DNA of 64,000 nucleotides. It comes from Helicostylum pulchrum (Eukaryota > Mucoromycota > Mucoromycetes > Mucorales > Mucoraceae). The stretch lies in NCBI GenBank assembly GCA_025677825.1, contig JAIXMO010000034.1:282501-346500 (forward strand), written 5' to 3'. The position numbers and the translations under genes are program-made. Positions 34,065 to 46,073 of the stretch are shown piece by piece; position 1 is the first letter of the stretch; every line of letters starts with the position of its first letter. The notes under the pieces are model-generated. The model saw only the letters and a program-made list of their open reading frames with translations. It was not told where the DNA came from and searched no databases.

Positions 34065-37000
34065 TTAAAATTGTAATGGACAACCATACATGGATATGAC
34101 CACATTTGTGATAGTTTGTTTGATTTTTTCTATATGTGATTTCCAATGGCTGTTGCGTTTAGTTAGATAGGTTAGATATATTATTAATAAACGCGATTTT
34201 TCAAGATCGTGCGCTCGGACCAGTTCAGAAAAGAAATCGGTCATGGTTGTTACATCTTCTATTTCTGGTTCATTTGGAGTTGATTTTACCCAATCACTTA
34301 ATAACTTTCGAAGATCGTTTATATCTGTAAATCCTTGAAAAGAAGGTTGCAGTATTTTTGTTTTTTTTTCCTGTTTTATATATACGCGCGCGCATAAAAA
34401 AAAATCAATTTCACAAAAAAAAAGATTGCTTTTCTAAAAATAATTTACCTCTTCCTTCTGTTGTCCATCATCTTTTAGCTCTACTTGTTTATTTAAACGA
34501 TGTTCAGCTAATAGCTCCGTGCGTACATCTTAAAAGCATGTGAAAATATAATTTTAGTTTTTTTTTTTTTTTTTTTGTCTCTATTTACCTAGAGGTAATT
34601 CATTCCAAACATTCACGTCATACGGAAGCCCTTCCATTTCTGATAGAGAACTTGTATCTAAAGATGCCGTTCTAGATTCGGGCGTATCTTGTTTTTTCTT
34701 CTTATTCCCATAGGCTTCAATTACTTGCTCCCGCATCGTATCTGGTAAAGCAAGTAAAGACGCGGGGTCTACCTGAGACCATGGAGGAAGTTCCGAGATC
34801 CAATCCTCTTGTTTTTCAGACTGTTGTTGTTGTTGTTGTTGTTGGAACTTGAGATTATAGTTTGATTGCAATTCTTGTTGAACTGATTCGGGTAGTTCTT
34901 GGTATACAGAGTAATCTACTAACATTTCTTCTTTTTGTTGCGCGGTTGGTATTTCTGTGGTGGGTATTTCTGTAGTGGGTACTTTTGTAGTTACTTCTGG
35001 GGTTAGTACTTCACTTGCTTTGAATTTCAATGTGTCTTGGTTGGCTAAAAATAAACATTTAGAATTATTTTTACAAACAAGTTCAGGAAAAAAGTTTTTT
35101 ACACGGTAGAGTTTCTTGATTATCAAGGCGGGTGACTTGGATACCTATTCCCCTTACATCCGAGAAAAGAATTTGATAGGATTTTAATAATGAATAAACG
35201 CACTTGTTTATAACAGTTGCGTCGTTGGTGTAGTTAGCAAGCGTATTTGATTTAGAAAATGAGTCGACTTTGCCATGCCCTAAATGTTTAACGGCTTCAG
35301 CTGCGTCTTGTTTTCGTTTCATAATCTAAGTAAAACTTAGTATAAATCCGAAATTTGATAGCGCATAATCTCTTACTTTGAGCGTAATTGTCTTTCCTTT
35401 CAATCCTAGTTTAATTAATCTTTCAGATACTTCTTTCGATAACCCTTCGATAAAGGCCTAAAAAAATATTCGTAAAAATAAAAAGTGGGCGGTTTTTTTG
35501 TTGTTGTTGTTGGTACCTTTTCATTTTCTTCATCTTCAAATCGTAAACCCCACTAATAAGTTTATAATCTGCTTAGCAACAAAATATATATACAACATTT
35601 TTAAATATTACATTGACTTCAGCGCTAACAGATTGTCGCTTTTGGTTCATAGTTAGCTCACGATCGTCAATCCCACGCGAATAGTTAAACAGGGTTTGTC
35701 CCATTTTCACACCTAGCTTAGCCTGCAGTTCATTTTTCGATATTTTTCTCACCTCAGCAATAGTCTCAATATTCTAAACACGATTTAATCTAGTGTACGA
35801 ATATGAATGACGAATTGTTGTTTTCTTTGTCTTACCAAGTCTTTAAGTTTTTGCGTAATGGCATACCCAACCTTATTTTAAAAAATGATATTAATAGATT
35901 TTGTTTATCATAACTTTTATGAATTACTTACACCTGGTAGTTCCGAAACACTCGTGTTCTCTAATAAAGATTCAATATTATCTTGTGTTTGACAGTAGAA
36001 TTGGCCAGCGGGTTTTGCCCTCTTTGTAGATAACCTTGCTAATAAGATATTGGGACCGACACCAATACTTGCTTCACATCCAGTTGTTTCTCTTATCTCT
36101 ACTCTTATTTTTGTAGCCAGTGTATCATGATACCCATTTAATTCTAAAATGGCTTCATCTACACTAACAGCTTGTATTATATCAGCATATTGAAATAAAA
36201 TCTATATCTATTCTTTAGCAATCTCGTTTTTTTTCTTTTTTTCTTTTTGTCTGTGTGTGTGTACCTCATAAAACTTTTCAGATATGGAACGGTATTTTTC
36301 AAACTCATATCTACGGAAGATGTTTTTAAAAAAAGTACTAGGTTATTTGCATAATTGAATACGTTACGGTATTATGTGGAGTTGAGGGCATAGTTGTTTC
36401 GCAGTTCCGACTCTATTTTTGTTATGTGAGTAAAATAGATGAATGTATATTTAAAGGGTACTTTACGTCATTCCGTTTCTGATGTCAAAAGTTCGAGCTA
36501 CATAATTACAAGACGCTACGCAAAAAAAAATAAAAAAATAAAAAAAATAGTAAGCACAGACGCAAAAAAAAAAAGGTGGAGGAGGAGCTATGTCGTACCA
36601 ATATCGCTAGAAGAATCTCCACAAAACCCTTTGCTATGTGACACAGCTACAGGTTTATTCTTTAATTCAGGCCGATCTCTAATTCCGACCGAGGCAAAAA
36701 AGCAATCAAAATCAACATGCCTAAAACATATATTTTATAAGGTTTTTTACTTTGCATATATATATATATATTTCAAGTGTAATACTTTACATGAAAACTC
36801 GAGGTCCATCTTCCATTATTTTACGTTTTTTCGGTAAATTATTTACTTGTAATTTTGCTACGATTTCTTTTAATTCATCTTTCCAGACAGATAAATGATG
36901 TAACCGAGAATTCTCATAGTATCGTTTGATAAATTCAGGGTTTACAGCAGTTGCTTTACGTACCCAGTCGTTTGATAGTATAGTTTTATTTAAGCTCTCG

Positions 37001-37595
37001 CCTGTAAATGCCAGTTCCTTTTGCGCTGTTGATTGAGATACAAGACGAAAATTTTGCCATGGTAACAGTCGCTTAGATTCTATGGATTTCATTATCCATT
37101 CTGGAAGAACGACTTTGTACGCACTACAGAGATATATAGATGTTGGTAAAACATAACCTAAAATAAATGATATATTACCGAAACTCTTGTATTTTAGAGT
37201 TTGTTAAATTGGTAGCAATGATATGTGTAACACTAGACTTTTTCACTAACGAGGTACAATAAGTACTTTTTTTTAGAGAGAAAGAAAGATATATTTACAG
37301 TAATGCTGATAGTCTCCACCATGCTGTAATATTATGCGACGTAATTCACTAGAAGGAGGGTTTGTATAGCCATTGATATGTATTGAACAACCTTCAAATA
37401 AAGGCAATTGTTTTTGGCTACTTTGATTTACTCTTGAATATATAAAAAATATGTCAAAATGAAAAGTAAAAAATATCAAAAAAATGATTTTATTTTTTAC
37501 ACTTGTTGTTCTTGTTCTTTCAGTTTAGATTGTTTGTTTTGCATGTACTTTCTAAATTCACCAAACTTAATGGCACCATAAGGATCTTGTTCCAT
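34065..37595 (-). CDS. REV1: DNA repair protein REV1 (Y-family deoxycytidyl transferase)
   Basis: Inserts dCMP opposite abasic sites and scaffolds translesion polymerases. About a dozen exons give the full family layout. An N-terminal BRCT domain (LPLFEGCSIHINGYTNPPS, VTHIIATNLTNSKIQEFR, YKVVLPEWIMKSI). The linker FIKRYYENSRLHHLS is typical of REV1. The catalytic palm has HVDFDCFFASVGIRDRPELK, SCNYVARTFDIRNGM and SVDEAILE, with the metal-binding Asp and Glu residues present. Little-finger residues (DVRGIGIQVTRL), ubiquitin-binding UBM-like repeats (PESVQQEL and LPPWSQVDPASLLALPDTM) and a C-terminal Rev7-binding domain (34065-34335) follow. A poly-Q run of eight lies between the UBMs. The start MEQDPYGAIKFGEFRKYM is at 37595. 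Confidence 0.95.
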
Positions 37596-37596
37596 G

Positions 37597-37630
<34 letters not shown>

Positions 37631-37766
37631 GTAGCAAGATAAAAAAGAATTGGCTGAGGAGGGAAGAAGAGGGAGAGAGAAATAAAGGGGATTGAAATCT
37701 ATTTAAACGGTTCGTTGCCTTTTTTTTGATATTTCCCTTTTTTCCCTTTTTCTTTATTTAGTCATT
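37596..37766. promoter_or_regulatory. Short bidirectional promoter, REV1 / STIMATE-like gene
   Basis: Only 171 bp separate two divergent start codons. It begins with a 30-base T run next to the REV1 start (37599-37628), then has purine-rich sequence (GGGAGAGAGAAATAAAGGGG region), then TTTCCC repeats before the other start. Regulation of the two genes must overlap. Confidence 0.6.
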
Positions 37767-38846
37767 ATGGAAGCTCCTGATGAATCTGGGTGTAAACTTA
37801 TGGATGGCTTCGGCATCTTTATACAACTGTGTTTAGCTACAACTGCCTTTTCTACCTTAATCTTTAAACGACAGCGAGAACAACCACAGCGTCCTATTCG
37901 TATTTGGTACAGTCCTTATTATTTTTTTTAAATTGTCAAAAGTTGTATTCCCTTACATGTGTTTTATTGTTTTAGGGCGCTCGATGTCAGTAAACAATTA
38001 GCTGGTGGAATAATGATCCATTCACTTAATGTGGTGGCTGCAGTATTTTTCGGTGTGGATCCTGAAGGAGAAAAATCCAACCCATGTGTTTGGTAAAATA
38101 TATATTCAAAAAAAAAAGGCTTTCTTAAAAGTATATTAAAGTAGTTATAAATAGGTATTTTCTTAATATATTAGTGGACACAACATTAGGTATCGGGATT
38201 TTATGGCTCTTTTTAACTGGATTCAAATACCTTGTCAATAAACTTCAATGGACTGGATTTCAAAGTGGAGTATACGGTGAACCCCCTTTAAAAGATCAAT
38301 TACAGAAATGGGGAAAGCAACTCGTTGTCTATATACTCAGCTTAATATTAATGAAAATCGTGGTTGTATCCTTGTTCCATTTATGTCCCTGGATTTCCGA
38401 TTTCGGTGACTGGGTTTTACAATGGACTGTTGGAAACTATAGACTTCAAGTTGTATTTGTCATGTTAATGTAAAATATATTTCATATTTTATAATTAGTA
38501 TTTGTTACTAACATATACTTTTTTTTGTGTGTGTATCTGTAGATTCCCTTTGGTTATGAATATAATGCAATTCTGGGTTATTGATACCTTTATTAAACAC
38601 AAGACTGAAAACCCAAATCATATTATTCGACTGAATAGAGATGAAGAACAAGATGCTGAAGCGTTACTAACAAATGATGAAGAGCCCACTGATCCTCCTC
38701 CAAGGTACAGTATTGATGATGGCGATGATGATGACGAAGCTTCGTTTGTTAGTGTACATCCTAGTGAATTCTTTTCATCTTCTTCTACTGAAGCAACACC
38801 TTCTATTCGTACAAATGAATATGAATTAAAATCGAAAAAACACTAA
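37767..38846 (+). CDS. STIMATE/TMEM110-type membrane protein (yeast YPL162C family)
   Basis: A multi-pass membrane protein of about 285 residues in four exons (37767-37904, about 37975-38091, 38155-38471 and 38543-38846). Family blocks include CKLMDGFGIFIQLCLATTAF, WALDVSKQLAGGIMIHSLNV and NPCVWYFLNILVDTTLG. Hydrophobic segments are IGILWLFLTGFKYL, VYILSLILMKIVVVSLF and LQVVFVMLIFPLVMNIM. The animal member regulates ER-plasma membrane contacts and store-operated calcium entry; the yeast member is vacuolar and poorly known, so the function here is uncertain. The cytosolic tail is acidic, with DPPPRYSIDDG resembling a PPxY motif (WW-domain or Nedd4-type ligase binding). Confidence 0.88.
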
Positions 38847-39059
38847 ATACCCTTTCCTAACATTTATTGCATATACATATTTCAAACAGATGCCCCTCCT
38901 TTTTTTTTTTGTACAGTTATTATAATAAACTTTCGCACATTTTTTTTCCCGTGTTATATTTTGGCGGGACTCTTTTTTTGGTGTTTGCATATATTTTTTT
39001 TTTATTATTTTAGGCAATTATGTAAGTTTAAAAAATGGGAATCATATATATGGGTTATT

Positions 39060-40621
39060 CTAGATAAAAAAGATATAAACAAGTGCAGGTATCAAAGCAA
39101 ATCCAATCGTTCTAGGTAAAGTCATGGCGGCCCCACTTTTATTTAAAAAAGTATCATCAACCGCAAGAACACGTAATTCATCTTCTACTGTTGAATTGGA
39201 AATAATACTCTTTACTTTATTTGCTGGATAACCTGATGCGCCAAACGAAAACTTATCAGAGACGTATTCAAGACCTGACGCTGTCTTCTTGTACGGTTTA
39301 GCGTCGTTTAAGCAGCCATCCATACGCACAGGTGTAAACCCTTCCTTTTCAATTACGTCAAGAATATTAGGTACGGCAGACATACTTTTGGTCTCAGGAA
39401 TATCATATTGAATAGCAACAAACGATCCTTTACTGTCATATCGCTCCTTATAGCTATTAAAAGTACGGCTGTATTCTTCTGCAACTAATTCAGGTGTCTC
39501 ATGAACATAGTCTTTACCATCCAAGTTATAGCTGACAAGAATAAATCCAAGATCTCGCAAGATGTGTTCAGTACGACCGTCGCTTTGAGCACTGAAATGA
39601 AGACGTACGTATTTTGGTGACACTTGAATTAATGTTTCAATCATATGTGCGTTTTTAATTATATCGTCTTTGATCTCTTTGTCGCTTAACGATTCTGGGT
39701 CTTCGCTAGGGAGACGGTATGTCATACCAATAAAGTGACCTGCGTTATATGCGTTTTGAAGTACCATAGCATATCGTTGTTGATTTAACCTACAACGTTA
39801 TTTTTTTTTTTGTTAGGTTTTATATAGTTTTTTGTTTGTGTATGTATTTATTACCACATTGTGTTTGCGAAAAAATTACCACGAGTGGAACGTTCAAGTA
39901 ACTGACGAGCAATTCTTGCAGTAGCATCACTAGGTCCTTCGCTCTTTTTTTTTATTTTAAAAAAACCAGTACATATTAGTATATTTTCATTACAGCGCTT
40001 TAAAATGATGAACTTACATAAGTGATAGCAATTTGTCCTTCCGATCTACATGCTATAACTTCGGGGACAGGTGGAAGACCCTCAGTTGTACGTCCATTTC
40101 TAAAAACTGGTAAATCTATATACATACTATGTCAATTTATGATTATTTTTTTTATAAAAACAAGAGAGAGAAAGTAATACCTTTATCTTGGTTGTATACA
40201 AGTCCGGCGGATGCAAATACATTTTCATCTACTGCTTTGGTATAGTCAGCTTGACTGTCTTTAGCGGTAGCGGGTGTTTCATCTTCGTCCTCTATTTCCT
40301 CTCTTTCCTCATGTTCGGCAACAACAGAAGCAAGCACAGGAGAGTTTTCTTGTCCTTCTTCATCATCCTCGGAAGGAACGTTGATATCAAATCCAGCACT
40401 GGATATACTGTTTAGTGCGTCCATTGACGAGACGGATGCAGCGACAACAGAACCCGTGGCAATGGTGCCGGAAGAAGTAGTTGTAGCTTCAGCCAATAAA
40501 AAGCAAGATATTACTATAATACAAGTTATTTTTTTTATTTAGAAAAACTGACATTATAAATTTTCTTTCATGTACATGTTTATATATATTTTTTACCTGT
40601 AGCGGCAGCGATGTATTTCAT
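39060..40621 (-). CDS. GPI-type polysaccharide deacetylase-like protein, catalytic residues lost
   Basis: Five exons encode about 410 residues. A signal peptide (MKYIAAATVISCFLLAEATT) is split by the first intron. An acidic, low-complexity stretch follows (residues about 55-95). The NodB-like domain has QIAITYSEGPSDATARIARQ, NAYNAGHFIGMTYRLPSEDP and FVAIQYDIPET. The C-terminus (NKSGAAMTLPRTIGFALIPA plus hydrophobic tail) looks like a GPI-anchor signal. Chitin deacetylases have TYDDGP and HSxxH at the first two positions; here they read TYSEGP and TYRLP, so the catalytic Asp and the metal-binding His pair are absent. It probably sits at the plasma membrane or wall without deacetylase activity, perhaps binding chitin or chitosan (inference). 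Confidence 0.82.
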
Positions 40622-40770
40622 ATGTATTTCAATTATTTTTTTTTCAAGAAAAAAAAAAGCAGAGTAAAAAGACTGTAAAAAAGCGTTTTTATATATATAT
40701 ACACGGTAAAAAAAAAAATTCCCTAAACCATTGGACTTACAATATAAAAAATTGTTTGTATAGTTTTTTT

Positions 40771-43700
40771 TTATTTGTTTAAAGATTGTAATAACTGTTG
40801 GGATTCCGAGCAAAAGAGTTGATACTTTTGCCATAAAGGTAGATTTTCATCACCGTCTTCTTCGTCATCAGATAGTTGCGCAGGAGAATCACTACGGCTA
40901 CGGATACCGGCAGAACTTCCTCCACTTTGTCCTTCAAGGTAGATCATAATTAATGTATTTAAAAGTTCAACGTGTGTGTTTGTTAATGATGCACTTATAC
41001 CTGGTTGTTCAGAAAATGACAACCAAAGTGAACCAAGCAAATGATACTCGCTATCATTGGTCATCTTGTCGGGTCCAATCACTGTTTGTGCTTGGTACGC
41101 AATACGAATTGCATCTTCTAGTCCTCGCGTTCTATACGATTCATGTGATGCTTTCTTATACGCCGCATTATTTAAAATCTATCAAAAAAAAAAAATCAAT
41201 ACGTAATTTTTTTTTTTTTGTTATCAGATCTTTTTTTATATGTGTGCATACCTTTAAACACTCTTTACCATATACTTCAATAATATGATTAAAAGAAATA
41301 GTGGATAACCCCGAAAATGAATTTGATACATCCATATCTAGTAAGAGCTCCGTTTTCCAAACCGCCTCATGACGCTTTGAATCTAATAGACATTGTAAAG
41401 CACTTGAAAAATCTTGATGGGCAAAATAAGATAATGCTTGTGTTACCATTTCTCCAATAGCCAAGTAAGTATCATATATATGCCACACTGTCATCAAATC
41501 ATCATCTTTTTTGGATCCTTCTTCATCTACAATAAACTCCCCATCCTAAAATTAATTAACAAACATAGTTCTATTTTCAAGAGAAAAAAAAAGCTTGCTT
41601 TCTTTATTACCTTTTCGGAAGAATACAACAAGTACAAGTGTTCTAATAATAACCGGTTTTGAGTTCTTGCTAAAAACGTTTCAAAACTAACAGCATAAAA
41701 AGTCAGTATAAGTTATAAGGAAACTTTTTTTTTTAGCTAGTTACCTCATTAATAAACGGTAATCGTCATTAGCATAAGTTGATACTTCCATAATTTTGGA
41801 ATTAACGCGGTCTTTTAGTTTATTGAATCCTTGGCCTGTAAATGAGTACTGATGGGGTTCACTGTACTCAATTGTTGTTTGACCTACTGCGGTTCCTACA
41901 GAGTTGGTATCATCGGTAGAAGAAATATCCATGTCCGCAAATCTATATTCAAGTTGAGTTTCTGTCTTTTCGGTAAATCCTGCATCGTCATCTGACGTAG
42001 AAATAAGTGAAGTACTTTCTTGTGGGTTATGTAAATGATCGTGTGCATATATTTCTTGATCCAATAAGCGATTATCAGCTTGAATGAATTCCTAAATATA
42101 TATATATATACGTTAGCTCTATCGTTTCCAATACTTCTATTTTTTATATATCTTACCTTGAGCGTATCTGATATACAATTATAGAGTTCCTCTTTTGTGA
42201 CATTTTGTAATGCATCACTGACATACATTAATGCAAAGGGAGGTACAGGCTCACTATACACCTCTGTTTCGGTACAAGCAGTAACATAAGCGTCACAAAA
42301 TTTAAACCAACCACCTTCTAACGCGATATCTGACAACAAGGGCTGCTCCATAGGCTCTACCCAAATGTAAGCCCAGTAATGACCAGTACCACTTTTTCCA
42401 TCGTGGTGAAACGAAGCTCGTAATCCGTACGGATTTTCCTTCATATCGTCTCGATCAAAGACATGATGTATTTTTTCTCTTTGATCCATCACAACATCTT
42501 CCAAGTCTATCAACCTTAAATCAATCTTTTCATTTACAGCGTACAAGACTTGCTTTAGTATATCTAGTTCTTCTTGTTGGTCGTGATGTGCTTGCTCAAA
42601 GTAATCTAATGTGTGAAGCAGTACGTCGCGTTTATCAATGGATAAAGTTGAATCACGTTTTAGCGTCTCCATCTCCGATTTAGCCTGCATGATTTTTTTA
42701 CGGCACGATTCCATTTCTTTAAATCCTTGTAATGCCTGATCCTTTTTCTCAACCATATATCGATCCATATAAATCGTTTTATCTACAATATACTCGGAAG
42801 CTGTAGATGCGTTTGGTGGCTTTCGATGGTCCAGTAAAACGAGTAATATAGGTGGGATCTGGTTAAATGTTGTAAATTTGTGTTGAACTTGGTCTTCGTC
42901 GGCGTCGTCATCGTCAGAGATACCGGGATCAGCTTCAGGATCAGGTATCATCTCGTAGGATTCAAATATAAGTGGATCGAGACAGTCGTGGAAGGAGTTC
43001 ATGTGTGTGTCAACACCTAATGTAAGGTAATATATTTCATCGTCATCGTAATCGTTACCGTATTCAATTCTAGCTTTGACCAAGAATAAACTAAACATAT
43101 AGAATGTTAAATATCAAAAAAAAAATCTTGGAGGGGGGTTTACCTTCTAAAGATAGGGATATAAGATGGATCAATAGCATTATCAGATTCTTCATCTGCT
43201 TGTACCAAACCCTGTATCATCATTTCAAGAAATGCTAAATAGTACGCGTCAAAAAAGGGGTGAACGTGTTGACTTCGTCAATTTTTCTTACCTTCAAAAG
43301 TCTTGTCATTAAACTCCCAATTATTTGCTCTCGATTTCGTATTCAAAGCTCGAACATAATGAGAAGTACTCCCATACAACCTCTTTGAATTTCCCAAGAA
43401 CGCAAACAATTTTTGCATCTCGGCCAATGCCGATAAACACTTTGGCATCAGTTGAAGTTCGTTATCCACCACATCTACAAACTCGACCGTTTCCTTTGCT
43501 GGGATGGTTGTTTCAACAATACGCGGAGGCAAGTCTTCTTGTACTATATTCTCGTTGATGGTTTCATTTATTTCGTCGGAGCTGCTTTGTGCAGGTGAAT
43601 CGTCAAATGAAATCAGGTTTTCTTCGGTAGTAGCTGCTGGTGGTGACGGTGGTGTAGATGGTGTAGATGGTGGTGCGTGTGTGACAACTTGACGCTTGGT

Positions 43701-44668
43701 TAATACTTCTCGCATCACGTACCCAGGTACTGCGTCGCCAAATCCTTTCCAGTAATTTGAAGGAGTTCCCCAGCTATGTGAGGTGGGTCGGAATGAAAGT
43801 ACCGCGTGTTGAAAGGCTGTAACATGAAATAATGCTTGTAATATGACCGGTGAGTAAGCAAAATTATACGATGGTGGTCGAAGTCCAATAGGTCTTTTTG
43901 TATAGTTTAGAAAGGAGGATTTTTTTTAAAAACAATAAATATATCTTATACTTTACAAATCATCGAGGGCTATTCTATCAGATGGATCTTCTGGATCTTT
44001 CCACCAAGTAAGTGAAGATTCATCTGTAGATAGTGTGGTTTTTTTAATAGCTGTATGAATAAGTGGTTCAGGCTCTTTAAATGGTATAACGCTCCAACTG
44101 GATGAATCAGTAGGTGGTGCTATCTCTTGTTGAATTTTAGGTTTCTCGGGTTCTTTTTTTTTTATGCATATTAGTATGACGGATAGACGGAGGGAGGTGA
44201 AAAAAAAAAAGAAACATTTTCTAACCTTCTATCACTGTTTCTGGGATAGCTTCATCAAATACATTCTTATGATATGATGTTGCTGCTTGTTCTTCTTCTA
44301 CTGATAGTCGAATAGCTAATGCTTCATCACTTTCAGTTGTATTCTATTTCGATTTTTTTTTTTAGTTTTTCTTTGTTTTTTTTTTTTACTTGGTCTTTTT
44401 CTAACCTCTTCTACTTCATCGTCACTAATGGGATTACCGGAAAAAATAAAATCGGCTGCGCGAGCTACATCATTGTTGTATCGCTATATAAGAAACACTT
44501 CTTTTTTAGCCAAGAAAAAAAAAATAGTATAAAATAAGAACTTACTGCCAAAGCTTTTTTCGCTTGACCTCTTGTCACTCCCTATACTACTATGTCAGTT
44601 TTTATGTTTATTTTTGTATATCTTTTTTTTTTTACCAAGTCTTGCAATTGACTAATAGCGTCTTCCAT
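40771..44668 (-). CDS. USP25/28-type ubiquitin-specific protease homologue with Cys-to-Ala at the active site
   Basis: About ten exons give roughly 1050 residues. The N-terminus is a UBA-like domain (MEDAISQLQDLGVTRGQAKK, NDVARAADFIFSGNP), followed by a UIM (ESDEALAIRLSVEEEQAA), the same order as USP25/USP28. The USP Cys box reads DDLPIGLRPPSYNFAYSPVI then LQALFHVTAFQHAVLSF. Aligned with 'GNTCW..' boxes, the nucleophilic cysteine is Ala (codon GCT at about 43873-43875). The His box GTGHYWAYIW and the later Asp (WFKFCDAYV) are kept. The C-terminal helical region extends past the USP fold (SESQQLLQSLNK at the end). It may bind ubiquitin chains or be an inactive regulator. Exon joins were inferred by eye. 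Confidence 0.85.
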
Positions 44669-46073
44669 ATGTTTTTAGAAAAAAAAAAAAGTTCTAATAA
44701 AGAAAAAAAAGATAAACGCTTTTTTTTTTTTCTCGGGCTTTGGGTTTGAGGGTAACGTCACGACCAGTTTAGTTCGCTCGGGATAATTATATATCCAGTG
44801 ATAAACATGAAAAGTCCAAGCATTTTATTTTCTGTGCTTATTACAAGTAATAATAATATAGTTATAGATACAAGTAAATGGTGTATGGGTAATTAAAAGC
44901 AAATGGTTTATAGCACCTTAACATTATATACAACACTTTCTCACTATCAATTTAAGGATTTAGTAGTGAAAATAAAAAACTATTGCTGTCAGTTTTATAG
45001 TATCTCGAGCTGCACTGAAATAGAAGATGCTTAACGAGAGTATCTGTATGCAGCTTGAACTATTCTAGCTTCGGGTATCTCTGTGTATTTATTTTGTAAC
45101 TTTTGACGTTTAGTACGTATGAACCTCTCCTAAAATAATGATAAAAACACTTGGATATCCATATTTCTTTTGGCTTTTTAAGACACGTAACTTTTTAAGA
45201 TAAAATACCTGTCTTTTATACAACCCCCAAAGTAATAACTGTTATTAGTACCAATTATTCAATTTATACTAGTTAGCGAGATATACCTTTCCCTACAATC
45301 ACATGTAATAATAGCTTGCACAGGAAAATCTTAATTGAACCAACATCAAAAAAAGCAGCAGCTCTCATATTTGCCCCGACCATTTCGGAAACTACAAAAC
45401 GTATCACCTGACAGTGAGGTCCCAGTTTGACTTTTTTGGTTCAGTAAGAAAACGTTTTTTCAAAAAGCTTAAATCATATTTGAAACGTTGAAATACTTGA
45501 AAGGTCTTTTGGAGCCCCATGTTATTTTCCAATCGCAGACCAAAGTATAAGCATTCTTAGATATTCTTGTGGTTTTTTTTTTATGAAAGTGGGACTACAC
45601 CGAGAACTCTTTAAAGTACTATACCTAGTATACACTCGACTTGAAATATTGATATACGTTGGACATGATTCGGCACCAACGGACAAAAAGTTCTTTCAAA
45701 TGATTTCTGCTCGCTCCAGGTAACTGATGCCCCCGAGGATTTTTCTGCCAGAGTAATGTTTTTTGTTTTGCCTTTTTGCCATTTTGTACCGGGACCTTTT
45801 TAAATGTGGCATAAACATGTTCCTACAAGATATAATATGACGATCATTTGGTAACAAACAGCCCAATCATTTGGTTAGTAGATAACACTTATTTTTAGAT
45901 AACCGCTATACGTAAACAAATTTTACCAGCAGCTATATTCCGTCAAGTTGTAACCTTACCATAAAAGTACACGGTGTTACTCAAACCAAAAATATATAAT
46001 ATATGAGGTTAAAATAAAAATTAAAAAATCTTTTTTTCTCTTCTTCTTTTGTTTTTTATACACATATACACAA
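44669..46073. other. Intergenic region with a probable small unlisted gene
   Basis: The 1.4 kb between the USP gene and hexokinase. The two short minus-strand exons at 45031-45129 and 45209-45238 are listed separately. Beyond them I see A/T-rich sequence without a clear frame; the last 150 bases should hold the hexokinase promoter. Confidence 0.45.
45031..45238 (-). CDS. Possible small gene, last two exons
   Basis: The minus strand shows a 99-base exon (45031-45129) encoding ERFIRTKRQKLQNKYTEIPE plus ARIVQAAYRYSR and a stop. It is preceded by an intron with a GTATTT donor and a TTTTAG acceptor, and by a 30-base exon LLLWGLYKRQ (45209-45238). That exon is itself preceded by an ACTAAT branch site and an AACAG acceptor. 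Upstream coding sequence is uncertain; MVGANMRAAAFFDVGSIKI near 45304-45380 could be the first exon if a GTAGGG donor is used. The basic, helical C-terminus recalls small mitochondrial or ribosomal proteins, but I do not recognise it. Confidence 0.4.

Noticed and set aside
36439..36837. Plus-strand ORF inside REV1
   Set aside because: The minus strand here carries the REV1 palm exons with HVDFDCFFASV; the plus frame has no motif.
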